Made by a program: the position numbers and the translations under genes. From contig NZ_JAJITD010000001.1 of the NCBI RefSeq assembly GCF_020880815.1, positions 682,001 to 746,000 on the forward strand: a stretch of DNA of 64,000 bases, in the 5' to 3' direction. The number at the start of each line of letters is the position of its first letter. The first letter of the stretch is position 1. Under the pieces are notes generated by a model. That model saw nothing but the letters and a program-made list of their open reading frames with translations. It had not been told where the DNA came from and made no database searches. This DNA comes from Paraburkholderia sejongensis (lineage in GTDB: Bacteria > Pseudomonadota > Gammaproteobacteria > Burkholderiales > Burkholderiaceae). Positions 45,061 through 53,937 of this stretch are shown in pieces.

Positions 45061-46035
45061 ATGGCGGCAACCCACACACCGCGCAAGCGCGCGCACAAGA
45101 GCACGCGCAGCGACGCGGCCAAAATGGACGAAACGGCCAAAGCGGCCAAAGCGGTCAAAGCGGCCAAAGCGACGAACAAAACGGCCGGCGCCCTCCGAGC
45201 CGTCGCAACCGGCGCGCGCTCAGCGCTCGACGCCGACGGCGGCGAGCGCGGCGAATCGGCGTCGTCGATCGGACGGGTGTTCGCGATTCTCGGCGCGATC
45301 GGCGAGCGCGGGCAGATCGGCATCAGCCAGTTGTCGCAACAGCTCGGCATGTCGAAGACCACCGTGCATCGCGTGATCCAGACATTGAAGGCGCTCGGCT
45401 ACGTGACCCAGGAAGTCGAGACCGAGCGCTACCGCCTCACGATCCGGCTGTTCGAACTCGGCGCGAAAGCGCTGGAGAGCGTCGACCTCGTGCGCGAGGC
45501 CGACATCGAAATGCGCCGCATCGGCCAGATGACGCGCGAAGCGGTTCACCTGGGCGCATTCGACGACGACGCGATCATCTACATCCACAAGATCGATGCC
45601 GACTACGGGCTGCGCATGCAGTCGCGCATCGGCCGGCGCAATCCGCTGCACAGCACCGCGATCGGCAAGGTGCTGCTCGCGTGGATGGAACCGGCCGATG
45701 CGAGCGAAGTGCTCTCGCACCTCGAATTTCGCCGCTCGACGCAAAAGACGCTGACCTGCGCGGAAGCGGTGCTGAGCATTCTGCCGCGCGTGCGCGAGCA
45801 GGGTTACGGCGAAGACAACGAGGAACAGGAAGAAGGACTGCAATGCATCGCGGTGCCGGTATTCGACCGCTTCGGCCGCGTGATCGCCGGGCTGTCGATT
45901 TCGTTTCCGACGATGCGCTGCGGCGCCGATACGAAGTCGCACTACGTCGCGTTGCTGAAACAGGCGGGTCGCGCGATTTCGACGCGGCTCGGCTATCGGG
46001 AAGCGGCCGCGCGCGAGCCGGCTGCGACCGAGTAA
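45061..46035 (+). CDS. kdgR: IclR family repressor KdgR
   Basis: A 324-residue IclR-type regulator that I recognise as KdgR, which represses 2-keto-3-deoxygluconate genes and releases DNA on binding that sugar acid. The winged helix is at about residues 65-125 (GISQLSQQLGMSKTTVHRVI). The effector domain has YIHKIDADYGLRMQSRIGRR and EQGYGEDNEEQEEGLQCIAV, nearly identical to enterobacterial KdgR. A Lys/Ala-rich N-terminal extension of about 55 residues includes four 9-bp repeats. The start is weakly supported; an ATG at 45124 is an alternative. Confidence 0.92.
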   Translation: MAATHTPRKRAHKSTRSDAAKMDETAKAAKAVKAAKATNKTAGALRAVATGARSALDADGGERGESASSIGRVFAILGAIGERGQIGISQLSQQLGMSKTTVHRVIQTLKALGYVTQEVETERYRLTIRLFELGAKALESVDLVREADIEMRRIGQMTREAVHLGAFDDDAIIYIHKIDADYGLRMQSRIGRRNPLHSTAIGKVLLAWMEPADASEVLSHLEFRRSTQKTLTCAEAVLSILPRVREQGYGEDNEEQEEGLQCIAVPVFDRFGRVIAGLSISFPTMRCGADTKSHYVALLKQAGRAISTRLGYREAAAREPAATE

Positions 46036-46082
46036 GCACGCTGCGTTTTCCTCTACCGGAGCGCAGCTTAAGAGAAGCTGAC

Positions 46083-46105
46083 GACGCGACCGGTGTCGCG
46101 TCTTT
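46083..46105 (+). terminator. terminator-like hairpin after kdgR
   Basis: GACGCGAC-CGGT-GTCGCGTC is followed by only three T, 48 bases past the kdgR stop. Confidence 0.5.
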
Positions 46106-46545
46106 CCGACGCCGCGCGCGAGCGCGTGCGGCCCGCTCTGCCGCCAGTCTGCAACCGAATGTATCCGCGCGATTCATCCGCATATAAAGCGCGTTTGCCG
46201 TTTTTTTCAGCGGCCGATGCAACGACGCGTCACTCGATCCATTCGCATCGCATCACGGCACAGCCGCTTTTTTTCATAACGGCTTCAAGGGTTTGCCGGC
46301 CCTGTTAACCCGCGTTTGTCATTCCGACACGTCACGTGCGCGCTTTTGCCGACGCGCGCGCCGCACGCATGTCGCCGCGTTGACGCCGGCGCGTATCGAC
46401 ACGTCCTGTTACACACAATCACACCGGTAATCGCGCCGCTCAGTAGAGTTCGGGTCAAACCAACGCGCGTCGCACCAGGCGCTTTATGCAGCACACCAAC
46501 GCACACCAATACACGACCGGTCACACCGGCACAGGGAGTAATCCG
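46106..46545. other. intergenic stretch before the His-rich lipoprotein gene
   Basis: About 440 bases with no credible gene. It must contain the promoter and leader of the small lipoprotein gene, but no -35/-10 pair stood out. Confidence 0.5.
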
Positions 46546-46689
46546 ATGAAAAAAATTCTTGCACTGATGATTCTGGCCGCCACGCTCGGCGCCGGCTTGA
46601 GCGGCTGCATCGTGGTTCCGGACGGCCCGGGTCCGCACTACCACGACCACGACCACGGCCATTACGACCACGATCGTTACCGTTATTGA
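46546..46689 (+). CDS. 47-residue His-rich lipoprotein
   Basis: A very small predicted lipoprotein. The basic start MKK, a hydrophobic core and the lipobox LSGC put the lipidated Cys at residue 21. The mature part is only 27 residues, ending in a His/Asp/Tyr-rich tail (HYHDHDHGHYDHDRYRY) that looks metal-binding. GGGAG lies seven bases before the ATG. It lies 52 bases ahead of the next secreted protein gene and is probably in one operon with it. Function unknown; periplasmic metal buffering is inference. Confidence 0.75.
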   Translation: MKKILALMILAATLGAGLSGCIVVPDGPGPHYHDHDHGHYDHDRYRY

Positions 46690-46741
46690 GCGCGCGACAG
46701 CCGTCGCAATGATCATCCCCATCACGATAAAGAGAACAATC

Positions 46742-47134
46742 ATGAGTCATTCACGCAACCGCTGGATCCCGTTGACGCTGGTCGCCGGTCTCGCGATCGG
46801 CGCATCGTCGGCCGCTTTCGCGCACGTCGACGTCGGCGTGAACATCGGTGTACCCGGCATCGCTGTCGCGCCCGCGGTGATCGAGGCCCCGCCGCCGCCC
46901 GTCTACGTGCAGCCCGCCCCGGTGTATGCGCCGCCTCCGCCGCCGGCGGTGGTGGTCCAGCCGGGCTGGTACGAGGATCGCTACTATGATGGTCATCGCT
47001 ATTGGGAACGCCGCGAGTGGGAGCGTCGCGAGTGGGAACGCCGTCGCGGCGACGACTGGCGCGATGCGCGCGGCCCGCATGGCGACTGGCATGACAACGG
47101 CTGGCACGGCCACGGTCACGGTCACGATCATTGA
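46742..47134 (+). CDS. secreted PXPV-type Pro/His-rich protein
   Basis: A 130-residue exported protein. A signal peptide (about 1-28, ending SSAAFAHV) is followed by a Pro/Val/Tyr segment with PPPPVYVQPAPVYAPPPP, as in PXPV-repeat proteins. The C-terminal half has three RREWE-type repeats (residues about 93-105) and an HGHGHGHDH end. The role of such proteins is not known; the His-rich end again suggests metal contact. It is probably co-transcribed with the 47-residue lipoprotein gene. Confidence 0.8.
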   Translation: MSHSRNRWIPLTLVAGLAIGASSAAFAHVDVGVNIGVPGIAVAPAVIEAPPPPVYVQPAPVYAPPPPPAVVVQPGWYEDRYYDGHRYWERREWERREWERRRGDDWRDARGPHGDWHDNGWHGHGHGHDH

Positions 47135-47210
47135 TGGCCGGCATGGCGGCGTCGCGCACGCCACCGTGTCACGCTGGCATTCGCGCCACCCTTTCGACAG
47201 GAGCGACGAC

Positions 47211-47459
47211 GTGGTTCGCAACGATCCAAGAAAAGTGACGGCGGCGGTCGACGGCGCGCTGATCTGCGCCGAATACAGCGAACTGACCGGCCAACTGTGT
47301 CTGCGTCAGGACGGCACGCTGCTGCGCGAATGGTTTCCGCCGCATTCGTGGATCGCGATCGCGTCGGTCGCCGGCGCGCGCCACTGGGGCACGCGACCGA
47401 GCGACGACGATCTGCTCGCGCTGCTGCACAACGAGATGGCGTTGCTGCGCGCGCTGTGA
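47211..47459 (+). CDS. hypothetical protein, 82 residues
   Basis: A GTG-started ORF with AGGAG at 47199-47203 spaced seven bases away, which decides the start. Composition is normal protein-like, with a compact beta-rich middle (AAVDGALICAEYSELTGQLC) and a helical end (DDLLALLHNEMALLRAL). Three residues (C20, C35, W53) stand out, but no family is recognised. It follows the secreted protein gene by 76 bases and converges on the MFS gene. Confidence 0.65.
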   Translation: MVRNDPRKVTAAVDGALICAEYSELTGQLCLRQDGTLLREWFPPHSWIAIASVAGARHWGTRPSDDDLLALLHNEMALLRAL

Positions 47460-47487
47460 GCGCGCGCCGTTACTACTACTGCAGGTT

Positions 47488-48918
47488 TCAATCGATCGCG
47501 ACCGCGCCGGCCACGTCGCCCGCCGCCGCGTCTTCACCGAATGATTCACCGAGTGGCACGCGCCGCATCATCAACAGGACGCCCGCCGCCGCGATCACGG
47601 CCGGCACCGCGAGCAGGCTGAACACCGCGCCGAACTTCCAGCCCAGACCCATCAACGCGGCGCCGACCAGCGCACCGGCAACGCCGCCCACCCGCCCGAT
47701 CCCGAGCATCCACGCGACCCCGGTAGCCCGCGCGCGGGTCGGGTAAAAGCTCGCCGCGAGCGCTGACATCGACGTGACCGCGCTCGTCACCACGGTGCCG
47801 GTCAGGAAGATCAGCGCGCCGAGCCACACCTGATGGCCGACGCCGAGGCCGACCAGCAGCACCAGCGCGCCGACCAGCACATAGGTGAAAGCAATCACCC
47901 GATGGCCGGCGAAACGGTCCATCACCCAGCCGACGCACAGATTGCCGAGGATCCCGCCGAGCGGAAACAGCGAGGTCATCAACGCGGCCTTTTCGCCGGA
48001 GAAACCGGTGTCCTTGAACAGCGTCGGCAGCCAGTTGGTCAGCAGGTAATAGATCAGTAGTCCCATGAAATACGCGAGCCACAGCATCAGCGTGCCGAAG
48101 CGGTAGCGCCCCGACAGGATGATCGCGAGCGCCCATTGGCCGCGCGTTGCATCCGGCTGGCGACGCACGTCGGTCGAGGTGAAGCGGCAGCCGGCAAACG
48201 GGGCTTGCGGCGCGATCCGTTGCAGGATCCGCGCGATCCGTTGATCGGCGCGTTTGCGCACCGCGAGAAATTGCGCCGATTCCGGCAGCATCAGCAGCAA
48301 CAGCACGGTCAGCGCGATCGGCCCGACGCCGCCCGCGACCAGCACGCTATGCCAGCCGAACTGCGGAATCAGCCACGCTGACATGATCCCGCCGAGCGCG
48401 AGACCGCCGGAAAAGCCGCAGAACATCGCGTTGACCGCGACCGCGCGAATCCGCGCCGGCGCGTACTCGGACATCAGCGTGACCGCGTTCGGCATCGCCG
48501 CGCCGAGACCGAGGCCGGTGAAAAAGCGCAGCACGGTCAGAGATTCGATCGAGGTGGCCTTCGCTGCCGCGAGACTCCACAGCCCGAAGAAAAACACCGA
48601 CAGGACCAGCACCGTCTTGCGCCCGATCCGGTCCGCGCACGGACCGGCCGCTAGCGCGCCGATGCCGAGCCCGACCAGCGCCGCGCTCATCACCGGGCCG
48701 AGCGCGCTGCGCGCGATGCCCCACTCCTGCACCAGCGACGGCGCAATGAAGCCGATCGCCGCGGTATCGAAACCGTCGGCGGCGACCACGAGGAAGCACA
48801 GCACGAGGATCATCCATTGGAACGGTGAAAAGCGCTCGGCGTCGATAAACGCCTGCACGTCAACCGTGCGTTCGGGTTGGCGTGGGGTCGACGCCCCGCC
48901 GCGTTGAGGCTGCTTCAT
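47488..48918 (-). CDS. MFS transporter, aromatic acid:H+ symporter type
   Basis: A 476-residue major facilitator with 12 predicted helices, of the AAHS branch (PcaK/BenK/MhpT-like carriers of aromatic or alicyclic acids). Landmarks are the first-helix acidic motif ADGFDTAAIGFIAP near 45-58, the loop 2-3 signature GPCADRIGRKTVL, and a long central loop (about 220-265). GGAGA precedes the ATG at 48918. It is the last gene of a minus-strand catabolic cluster, so it is probably the uptake system for that substrate. Confidence 0.88.
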   Translation of the reverse strand: MKQPQRGGASTPRQPERTVDVQAFIDAERFSPFQWMILVLCFLVVAADGFDTAAIGFIAPSLVQEWGIARSALGPVMSAALVGLGIGALAAGPCADRIGRKTVLVLSVFFFGLWSLAAAKATSIESLTVLRFFTGLGLGAAMPNAVTLMSEYAPARIRAVAVNAMFCGFSGGLALGGIMSAWLIPQFGWHSVLVAGGVGPIALTVLLLLMLPESAQFLAVRKRADQRIARILQRIAPQAPFAGCRFTSTDVRRQPDATRGQWALAIILSGRYRFGTLMLWLAYFMGLLIYYLLTNWLPTLFKDTGFSGEKAALMTSLFPLGGILGNLCVGWVMDRFAGHRVIAFTYVLVGALVLLVGLGVGHQVWLGALIFLTGTVVTSAVTSMSALAASFYPTRARATGVAWMLGIGRVGGVAGALVGAALMGLGWKFGAVFSLLAVPAVIAAAGVLLMMRRVPLGESFGEDAAAGDVAGAVAID

Positions 48919-49021
48919 TGCGATGTCTCCATGAAATGACGAGGTTTTTTTATTGTTTGGATTGCTATCAAAGGTGCCGGCGCTGGGGCGCGCCTTGGCA
49001 CGCGTTGGCGCGCATTGGCGT

Positions 49022-49834
49022 CTACGCGGACGCCGCGCCGAACGCGTGCCAGCCGCCGTCGACGCTAAGCACGCTGCCGGTGACGTAGCTCGCCGCATCC
49101 GACGCGAGAAACGCGATCGCGCCCGCGATTTCTGCAGGCCGCGCAAGACGGCCCATCGGGGTGCGCTGTTCGATCTTTTGCAGATTCATCTGGCCGTTGC
49201 GCCGCAGCGTTTCGACCAGTTCGGTGGCGACATAACCGGGCGCCACCGCGTTCACGCGGATCCCGTCGCGGGCCCATTCGCACGCGAGCGAGCGCGTCAT
49301 CGCGACGATGCCCGCCTTCGCCGCGCCGTACGCGTTGCGCGTCGGAATACCGGCGAGTCCCGCGATCGAGCCGAGATTGACGATCGCGCCGCGCCGCTGC
49401 GCGAGCATCACGCGGCCGGCTTCGCGGCACATCAGAAAGGTGCCGCGCACGTGAATGCCGAGCAGGCGGTCGAATGCGTCGACGTTCTGCTCGACGGTCG
49501 GATGCGGTTGATCGCCGTTGCCCGCATTGTTGACGAGCACGTCGAGCCGGCCATAGCGCTCGACGCAGCTATCGATCAACGCGCGCACGTCGGCTTCGCT
49601 CGCCACGTCCGCGCCGATGCCCAGGTGCGCGCCGGCAGGTGTGCCGGGCTGGCTATCGGTCAACTCGGCGGCCAACTCGGCGGCCAGTTCGGCGGCCCGT
49701 TCAGTGGCGCGCCGTCCATCGAGGTCGGCGAGCACCACGCTGAAGCCATCGCGCGCGAAGCGCTGCGCGCACGCCCAGCCGATTCCATTTGCGGCGCCGG
49801 TGACGATCGCGACGCGCGCTGTCGATTCGTTCAT
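49022..49834 (-). CDS. SDR family oxidoreductase (cluster copy 1)
   Basis: A 270-residue classical SDR: TGAANGIGWACA near residues 12-23, NNAGNGD, catalytic Ser and YGAAK, and C-terminal SVDGGWHAF. A repeated AEL-A segment at about residues 43-58, from 12-bp repeats, lengthens the loop after the second strand. It lies between the MFS and NIPSNAP genes of the cluster and is a candidate alcohol dehydrogenase for a cyclic hydroxy acid (inference). Confidence 0.9.
   Translation of the reverse strand: MNESTARVAIVTGAANGIGWACAQRFARDGFSVVLADLDGRRATERAAELAAELAAELTDSQPGTPAGAHLGIGADVASEADVRALIDSCVERYGRLDVLVNNAGNGDQPHPTVEQNVDAFDRLLGIHVRGTFLMCREAGRVMLAQRRGAIVNLGSIAGLAGIPTRNAYGAAKAGIVAMTRSLACEWARDGIRVNAVAPGYVATELVETLRRNGQMNLQKIEQRTPMGRLARPAEIAGAIAFLASDAASYVTGSVLSVDGGWHAFGAASA
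49661..49708 (-). repeat. in-frame 12-bp tandem repeat in the SDR gene
   Basis: Four units start at 49661, 49673, 49685 and 49697. The first two are identical (CAACTCGGCGGC on the plus strand), the third differs at two bases and the fourth at several. They encode repeated AAEL. Confidence 0.88.
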
Positions 49835-49860
49835 GCCCGTCTCCCTGCTTGCGGTTGCCG

Positions 49861-50199
49861 TTAGCGCAGCATCGCCAGCGTCTTGAAGTCCACGCGCCGG
49901 ATGATGCGGCTCTCCTGCGCGACGATCAGATGCGCGGACGCCTGCAGATACGCGGGCCATTCCGGGTCGGCGTCGCGCGCGGTACGGCGCTGGTCGTAAT
50001 CGGCGATGCTCTCGTAGCCCCACAGATGCACGACCTGATTCAACGCGCCGATATCGCTCATATAGAAGCCGACCGGCGCGCCGAGGTACTTGACCTGAAT
50101 CGGCATCGCGAGGCGGTCGAACACGTCGATGAATTCGGCCATCCCGCGCGGGCGGATCGTATAGATGCGATGGTCGACGAAAGGTTTGCCCTGGCTCAT
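49861..50199 (-). CDS. NIPSNAP family protein
   Basis: A 112-residue ferredoxin-like alpha/beta-barrel protein (DHRIYTIRPRGMAEFIDVFD; VVHLWGYESIADYDQRR near 57-73), a family found in many catabolic operons without a settled activity. The ATG overlaps the stop of the FAD oxidoreductase gene by four bases, so it is coupled to it. It may be a small partner or isomerase-like accessory of the flavoenzyme (inference). Confidence 0.88.
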   Translation of the reverse strand: MSQGKPFVDHRIYTIRPRGMAEFIDVFDRLAMPIQVKYLGAPVGFYMSDIGALNQVVHLWGYESIADYDQRRTARDADPEWPAYLQASAHLIVAQESRIIRRVDFKTLAMLR

Positions 50200-51974
50200 G
50201 ACGCGGCTCTCAGTACGGTTTCGGTGGCGCGGGCGTCGGCCCGCTGCGATTGCTTCGTGTTCCTGACGTTCACGCCGGCCAGGTTGCGGCCGGTGATGTA
50301 GCCGAATGTCATGATCGGTCCGAGCGTGATGCCGGCGCCCGGATAGTTGCCGCCCATCACACTGGCGCGATCGTTGCCGACCGCGTACAGGCCGTCGATC
50401 GGCGCGCCCGTTTCGTCGAGCACTTCGCCGGTCACCGCGGTCGAGATGCCGTCGAAGGTGCCGAGGTCGCCCATCTCGACCTTCAGCGCGTAATACGGCC
50501 CGTTGCCGATCGGTGCGACGCACGGATTCGGTTTGTGCTCGGGGTCCGCCAGATAGCGGTTGAACGAGGTCGTGCCGCGGCCGAATTCACGGTCTTCGCC
50601 GCGCGCCGCGTCGGCGTTGTAGCGCTTCACGGTCGCTTCGAGCGCCACGCCGTCGAGCCCCGCGTTCCGCGCGAGTTCGGCGAGCGTGTTGCCCTTGTTC
50701 AGATAGCCATTGCGCAGCAGCGGGCCGAGCGGCACCGGCGCGGGCTTCGCGTAGCCGAGCCCGTATTTGCGGATCGTCGCGTGATCGCAGATCAGCCACA
50801 TCGCGGTTTCGCGCTCGTTCGCGCAGGCCTCGATCATCGCGGCGCCGACGTCGTGATACGAATTCGCCTCGTTGGTGAAGCGCTTGCCCGCGCGCGTCAC
50901 GCCGATCACGCCCGGCTTGTAGCGATCCACCAGGTGCGGGAACACGCCCACGCTGCCGTCGCGCATCGGCACCCGCGATACGGGCATCCACGCGGCCGGC
51001 TGCGGATAACGGATCGCGACCCGCGCGCCGAGTTTTTCCGCCATCCCGACGCCGTCGCCGGTATTGCCGCGCGGCACCGGCGACACGTGTTCGCCGTCGC
51101 GCTGCAGATGCGGATACGCCCGTTTGATGCGCGCGAGGTCATGCGAGAAGCCGCCGCACGCGAGCACGACGCCGCGCCGCGCGACGATGCGCATCTCGCC
51201 GTCAGGTCCGTTGACGAGCGCGCCGGTGACCCGTCCGTTGCTCATGGTCAACTCGCGCGCGCCGGTGTTCGTGTGAATCGGAATGCCGAGATCGAGCGCG
51301 GATTTCGCGAGCCGCGCGGCGAGCGCGTTGCCGCTCGTGATCTGCACGCCGCGCCGGTACAGCGCGAGGTCCTTCAGATGGCTCGCGAGGCGTTTGGCGA
51401 CATACAGCGCGGACTTCAGCGAACGGGTCGCATTGAAGAAGTGCTTCAGGTCCGCGTTCGACGAGTTGAACATCATGCCGATGAAGGTGATCGTCTTGAG
51501 CGGCGGACGCAGCCGCGTGATGTCCTTGCCGAGCGCGCGCGCATCGAACGGCGCGGCCACCACCGAGCGGCCGATATCGACGCCGCCGCCCACGTTCGGG
51601 TGATAGTCCGGATACAACGTCGGCACGAATTTGACGGTGGTCTCGCGCTCGAAGAAGTCGAGCATCTCCGGGCCCGTGTCGAGAAACGCGTCGACGCCGT
51701 CGGCATCGAAGAACGCGCCGGTTTCGTTGCGCATATAGGTCAGCGCCGCTTCGCGGGTGTCGCTGACGCCATTGCTCTTTGCGTGACGGTTGCCGGGGAT
51801 CCACAGCACGCCGCCCGAAAACGCGGTGGTGCCGCCGAAGAACGGTTCTTTCTCGATCACGACGACGTCGAGCCCGTGCTTGCGCGCGGTGATCGCGGTC
51901 GACAGACCGCCCGCGCCCGAGCCGATGACGAGCACGTCGCAGCTGAGCGTCGTGTTACTGGTTGCATTGCTCAT
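50196..51974 (-). CDS. FAD-dependent dehydrogenase, 3-ketosteroid-dehydrogenase-like
   Basis: A 592-residue flavoprotein of the fumarate reductase/3-oxosteroid 1-dehydrogenase family. The FAD Rossmann motif VLVIGSGAGGLSTAI is at about residues 14-28, EKEPFFGGTTAFSGG near 41-55, and the C-terminal FAD motif GGNYPGAGITLGPIMTFGY near 550-568. Such enzymes introduce a double bond next to a ring ketone. In this cluster the substrate could be a 4-oxocyclohexanecarboxylate-type ring rather than a steroid (inference). Confidence 0.88.
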   Translation of the reverse strand: MSNATSNTTLSCDVLVIGSGAGGLSTAITARKHGLDVVVIEKEPFFGGTTAFSGGVLWIPGNRHAKSNGVSDTREAALTYMRNETGAFFDADGVDAFLDTGPEMLDFFERETTVKFVPTLYPDYHPNVGGGVDIGRSVVAAPFDARALGKDITRLRPPLKTITFIGMMFNSSNADLKHFFNATRSLKSALYVAKRLASHLKDLALYRRGVQITSGNALAARLAKSALDLGIPIHTNTGARELTMSNGRVTGALVNGPDGEMRIVARRGVVLACGGFSHDLARIKRAYPHLQRDGEHVSPVPRGNTGDGVGMAEKLGARVAIRYPQPAAWMPVSRVPMRDGSVGVFPHLVDRYKPGVIGVTRAGKRFTNEANSYHDVGAAMIEACANERETAMWLICDHATIRKYGLGYAKPAPVPLGPLLRNGYLNKGNTLAELARNAGLDGVALEATVKRYNADAARGEDREFGRGTTSFNRYLADPEHKPNPCVAPIGNGPYYALKVEMGDLGTFDGISTAVTGEVLDETGAPIDGLYAVGNDRASVMGGNYPGAGITLGPIMTFGYITGRNLAGVNVRNTKQSQRADARATETVLRAAS

Positions 51975-51996
51975 GATGGTCTCCTTGCGTGCGGAC

Positions 51997-52866
51997 TCAA
52001 CGGGTAGCCTGGGTCGCTTGCGCGGCCTGACTGGCTTCGAAGCCGGGCCGCGGCACGAGGTCCATCAGCATGCTTTCGAGGCCGCCGTCGACCATCAGCT
52101 CCGCGCCGTTCACATACGCGGCGCGCTCGCTGGCGAGGAACGCGACCACGTCGGCGATATCGTTCGGCTCGCCGATGCGGCGGCTCGCGGTCATCGCGCT
52201 GCGGCGCGCTTCGATGTCGCCGTGCTCGTAAAACGCGGCCGACAGCGGCGTGCGGATCATGCCCGGGCACACCGCATTGCTGCGGATGCCGCGCGCACCC
52301 CACTCGACCGCGATCTGTTTGGACAGCAGCAGCACGCCGGCCTTGCCCGCGCTGTACGCGCCGCTATAGCTCTGCGGCACGCGCGCGGCGATCGACGCGA
52401 CGTGCACGAGCGCGCCCGAGCCGCGCTTGAGCATCGACTGACCGAACTGCTGCGAGCACAGCATGTAGCCGGTCAGATTCACCCGCAGCATCGCGTTCCA
52501 TGCGTCGAGACCAATTTCCTCGATACCGCCCGGACGCAGCAGACCCGCGTTGTTCACCAGCACGTCGGCGACGCCGAGTTTGCCTTCGACCTGCGCGACC
52601 GCGCCGCGCACGCTGTCGATATCGCCGATATCGCAGCCCACCGCGAGCGCTTCGACGCCGCTCGCGTTCAGCGCCTGCGCGAGCGTCGCGCACTTGTCCG
52701 CGTCGCGATCGAGCAGCGCGACGCGCGCGCCGGCCGCGCCGAGCACCTGCGCAATCGCACTGCCGATCCCGCCGGCCGCGCCGCTCACCACGCACACCTT
52801 GCCTTCGAGTCCGAGCCAGTGGCGGCCGTCGCGCTCGCCTGCGTGCTGTTCCGTTTGCCGATTCAT
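51997..52866 (-). CDS. SDR family oxidoreductase (cluster copy 2)
   Basis: A 289-residue classical SDR. GAAGGIGSAIAQ is near residues 30-41, with NNAGLLRPGG, catalytic Ser and YSAGK, and C-terminal MVDGGLES. A GGAGG nine bases before the ATG at 52866 decides the start. It is the first gene of the minus-strand cluster and divergent from the AraC regulator. With SDR copy 1 it may handle cis and trans isomers, or successive steps, of a cyclic hydroxy acid (inference). Confidence 0.9.
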   Translation of the reverse strand: MNRQTEQHAGERDGRHWLGLEGKVCVVSGAAGGIGSAIAQVLGAAGARVALLDRDADKCATLAQALNASGVEALAVGCDIGDIDSVRGAVAQVEGKLGVADVLVNNAGLLRPGGIEEIGLDAWNAMLRVNLTGYMLCSQQFGQSMLKRGSGALVHVASIAARVPQSYSGAYSAGKAGVLLLSKQIAVEWGARGIRSNAVCPGMIRTPLSAAFYEHGDIEARRSAMTASRRIGEPNDIADVVAFLASERAAYVNGAELMVDGGLESMLMDLVPRPGFEASQAAQATQATR

Positions 52867-52943
52867 TTGCTTAGTCCTCCGAATCTCCATGACTGTTATC
52901 GCGGCCGCAACTGCTGCTGCGCGGGATAAAACTCCGCGCTATC

Positions 52944-52979
52944 TAGCCACGCCTCTGATGGAAAAAAGTATAGCCACGC
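52944..52979. promoter_or_regulatory. direct repeat, candidate AraC-type operator
   Basis: TAGCCACGC occurs at 52944-52952 and again at 52971-52979, 27 bp apart, in the divergent gap between SDR copy 2 and the AraC gene. The layout suits a dimeric AraC-family activator. Confidence 0.4.
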
Positions 52980-53046
52980 GGGTCAGCCGAAAATTGGACA
53001 AAGGCAGCGCATCGCAGGACAATTCGAACACAGGAGACAAAACCGC

Positions 53047-53937
53047 ATGAGGAAAATCCCTAACTACGATCTGTACGGCGAGTCGGCCCGGCCGCCGTGG
53101 TTCGACGCGTTCAACTTCGAATGGATCGCCGAGCGTAGCCGCCCGAACGACTGGCAGATCGCCGCGCACCGCCACGACGCGCTGCTGCAGATCCTCTATA
53201 TCCGCAGCGGCAGCGGCCACGTGCTGGTGGAAAGCGAAAAGCTGCCGATCACCGCGCCCTGCCTGATCCTGCTGCCGGCGCAAACGGTGCATGGCTTCGT
53301 GTTCGCGCCGGAGATCGACGGTCTCGTGATCACCGCCGCGCAGCGGGCGCTGGAGTCGATTTCGAAGGTGGTGTCGCCGGGGCTGTTGCCGGTGCTGCAG
53401 CGGCCCGCGCTGATTCCGGTGCGCCCGGCGGTCGGCGAAAGCACGCTGATGCCGCTATTCGGTTTGCTGGAGCAGGAATTTCGCGGCAGCGCGCGCGGCC
53501 ATATCGCCGCCGGCATGTCGCTGATGATTGCACTTTTTGTGCAAGTCGCGCGTTTGACCGATGCCGCATCGAGCACCGGCGCGAGCGTCAACGACCGCCG
53601 CGCGGCGCAGCTCAAACGGCTACGCGAACTGATCGCCGCGCACGTGCGCGAGCATCAGCCGATCGATTTCTATGCGGAGAAACTGGGAGTGACCGCCGCG
53701 CAGCTGGGGCGTATCTGTCGCGAAGAACTCGGTCATTCGCCGCTGTCGCTGGTCAATGATCAGTTGATACGCGAGGCGCAGCGCGATCTGGTGTACTCGG
53801 GCTCGAGTATCAAACAGATCGCGCATGCGCTCGGTTTCGAAGATTCGGCTTATTTCAGCCGCTATTTCCGCAAGCAGACGGGCGTCACGCCGACGGAATT
53901 TCAGGCTGCCGCGCATCGGGACCTGTCGATCAATTAG
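53047..53937 (+). CDS. AraC family regulator, PobR/HpaA-like
   Basis: A 296-residue regulator with an N-terminal cupin sensor (WQIAAHRHDALLQILYI near 38-54) and C-terminal double helix-turn-helix (about 195-290; KQIAHALGFEDSAYFSRYFR). Its N-terminus (IPNYDLYGE) resembles PobR, which activates pobA in response to 4-hydroxybenzoate. Unlike the common divergent arrangement, it converges on pobA here and is divergent from the SDR/FAD cluster, so it may control that cluster, pobA or both. Confidence 0.85.
   Translation: MRKIPNYDLYGESARPPWFDAFNFEWIAERSRPNDWQIAAHRHDALLQILYIRSGSGHVLVESEKLPITAPCLILLPAQTVHGFVFAPEIDGLVITAAQRALESISKVVSPGLLPVLQRPALIPVRPAVGESTLMPLFGLLEQEFRGSARGHIAAGMSLMIALFVQVARLTDAASSTGASVNDRRAAQLKRLRELIAAHVREHQPIDFYAEKLGVTAAQLGRICREELGHSPLSLVNDQLIREAQRDLVYSGSSIKQIAHALGFEDSAYFSRYFRKQTGVTPTEFQAAAHRDLSIN

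Noticed and set aside
46067..46083. CTTAAG-AGAAG-CTGACG as a further PmrA-like box
   Set aside because: It sits at the kdgR terminator, over 450 bases from the next gene, with no -10 at the expected distance, so I do not count it with the others.
50250..52007. 585-codon plus-strand frame over the FAD oxidoreductase
   Set aside because: Antisense shadow; the minus strand carries a complete flavoprotein with FAD motifs.
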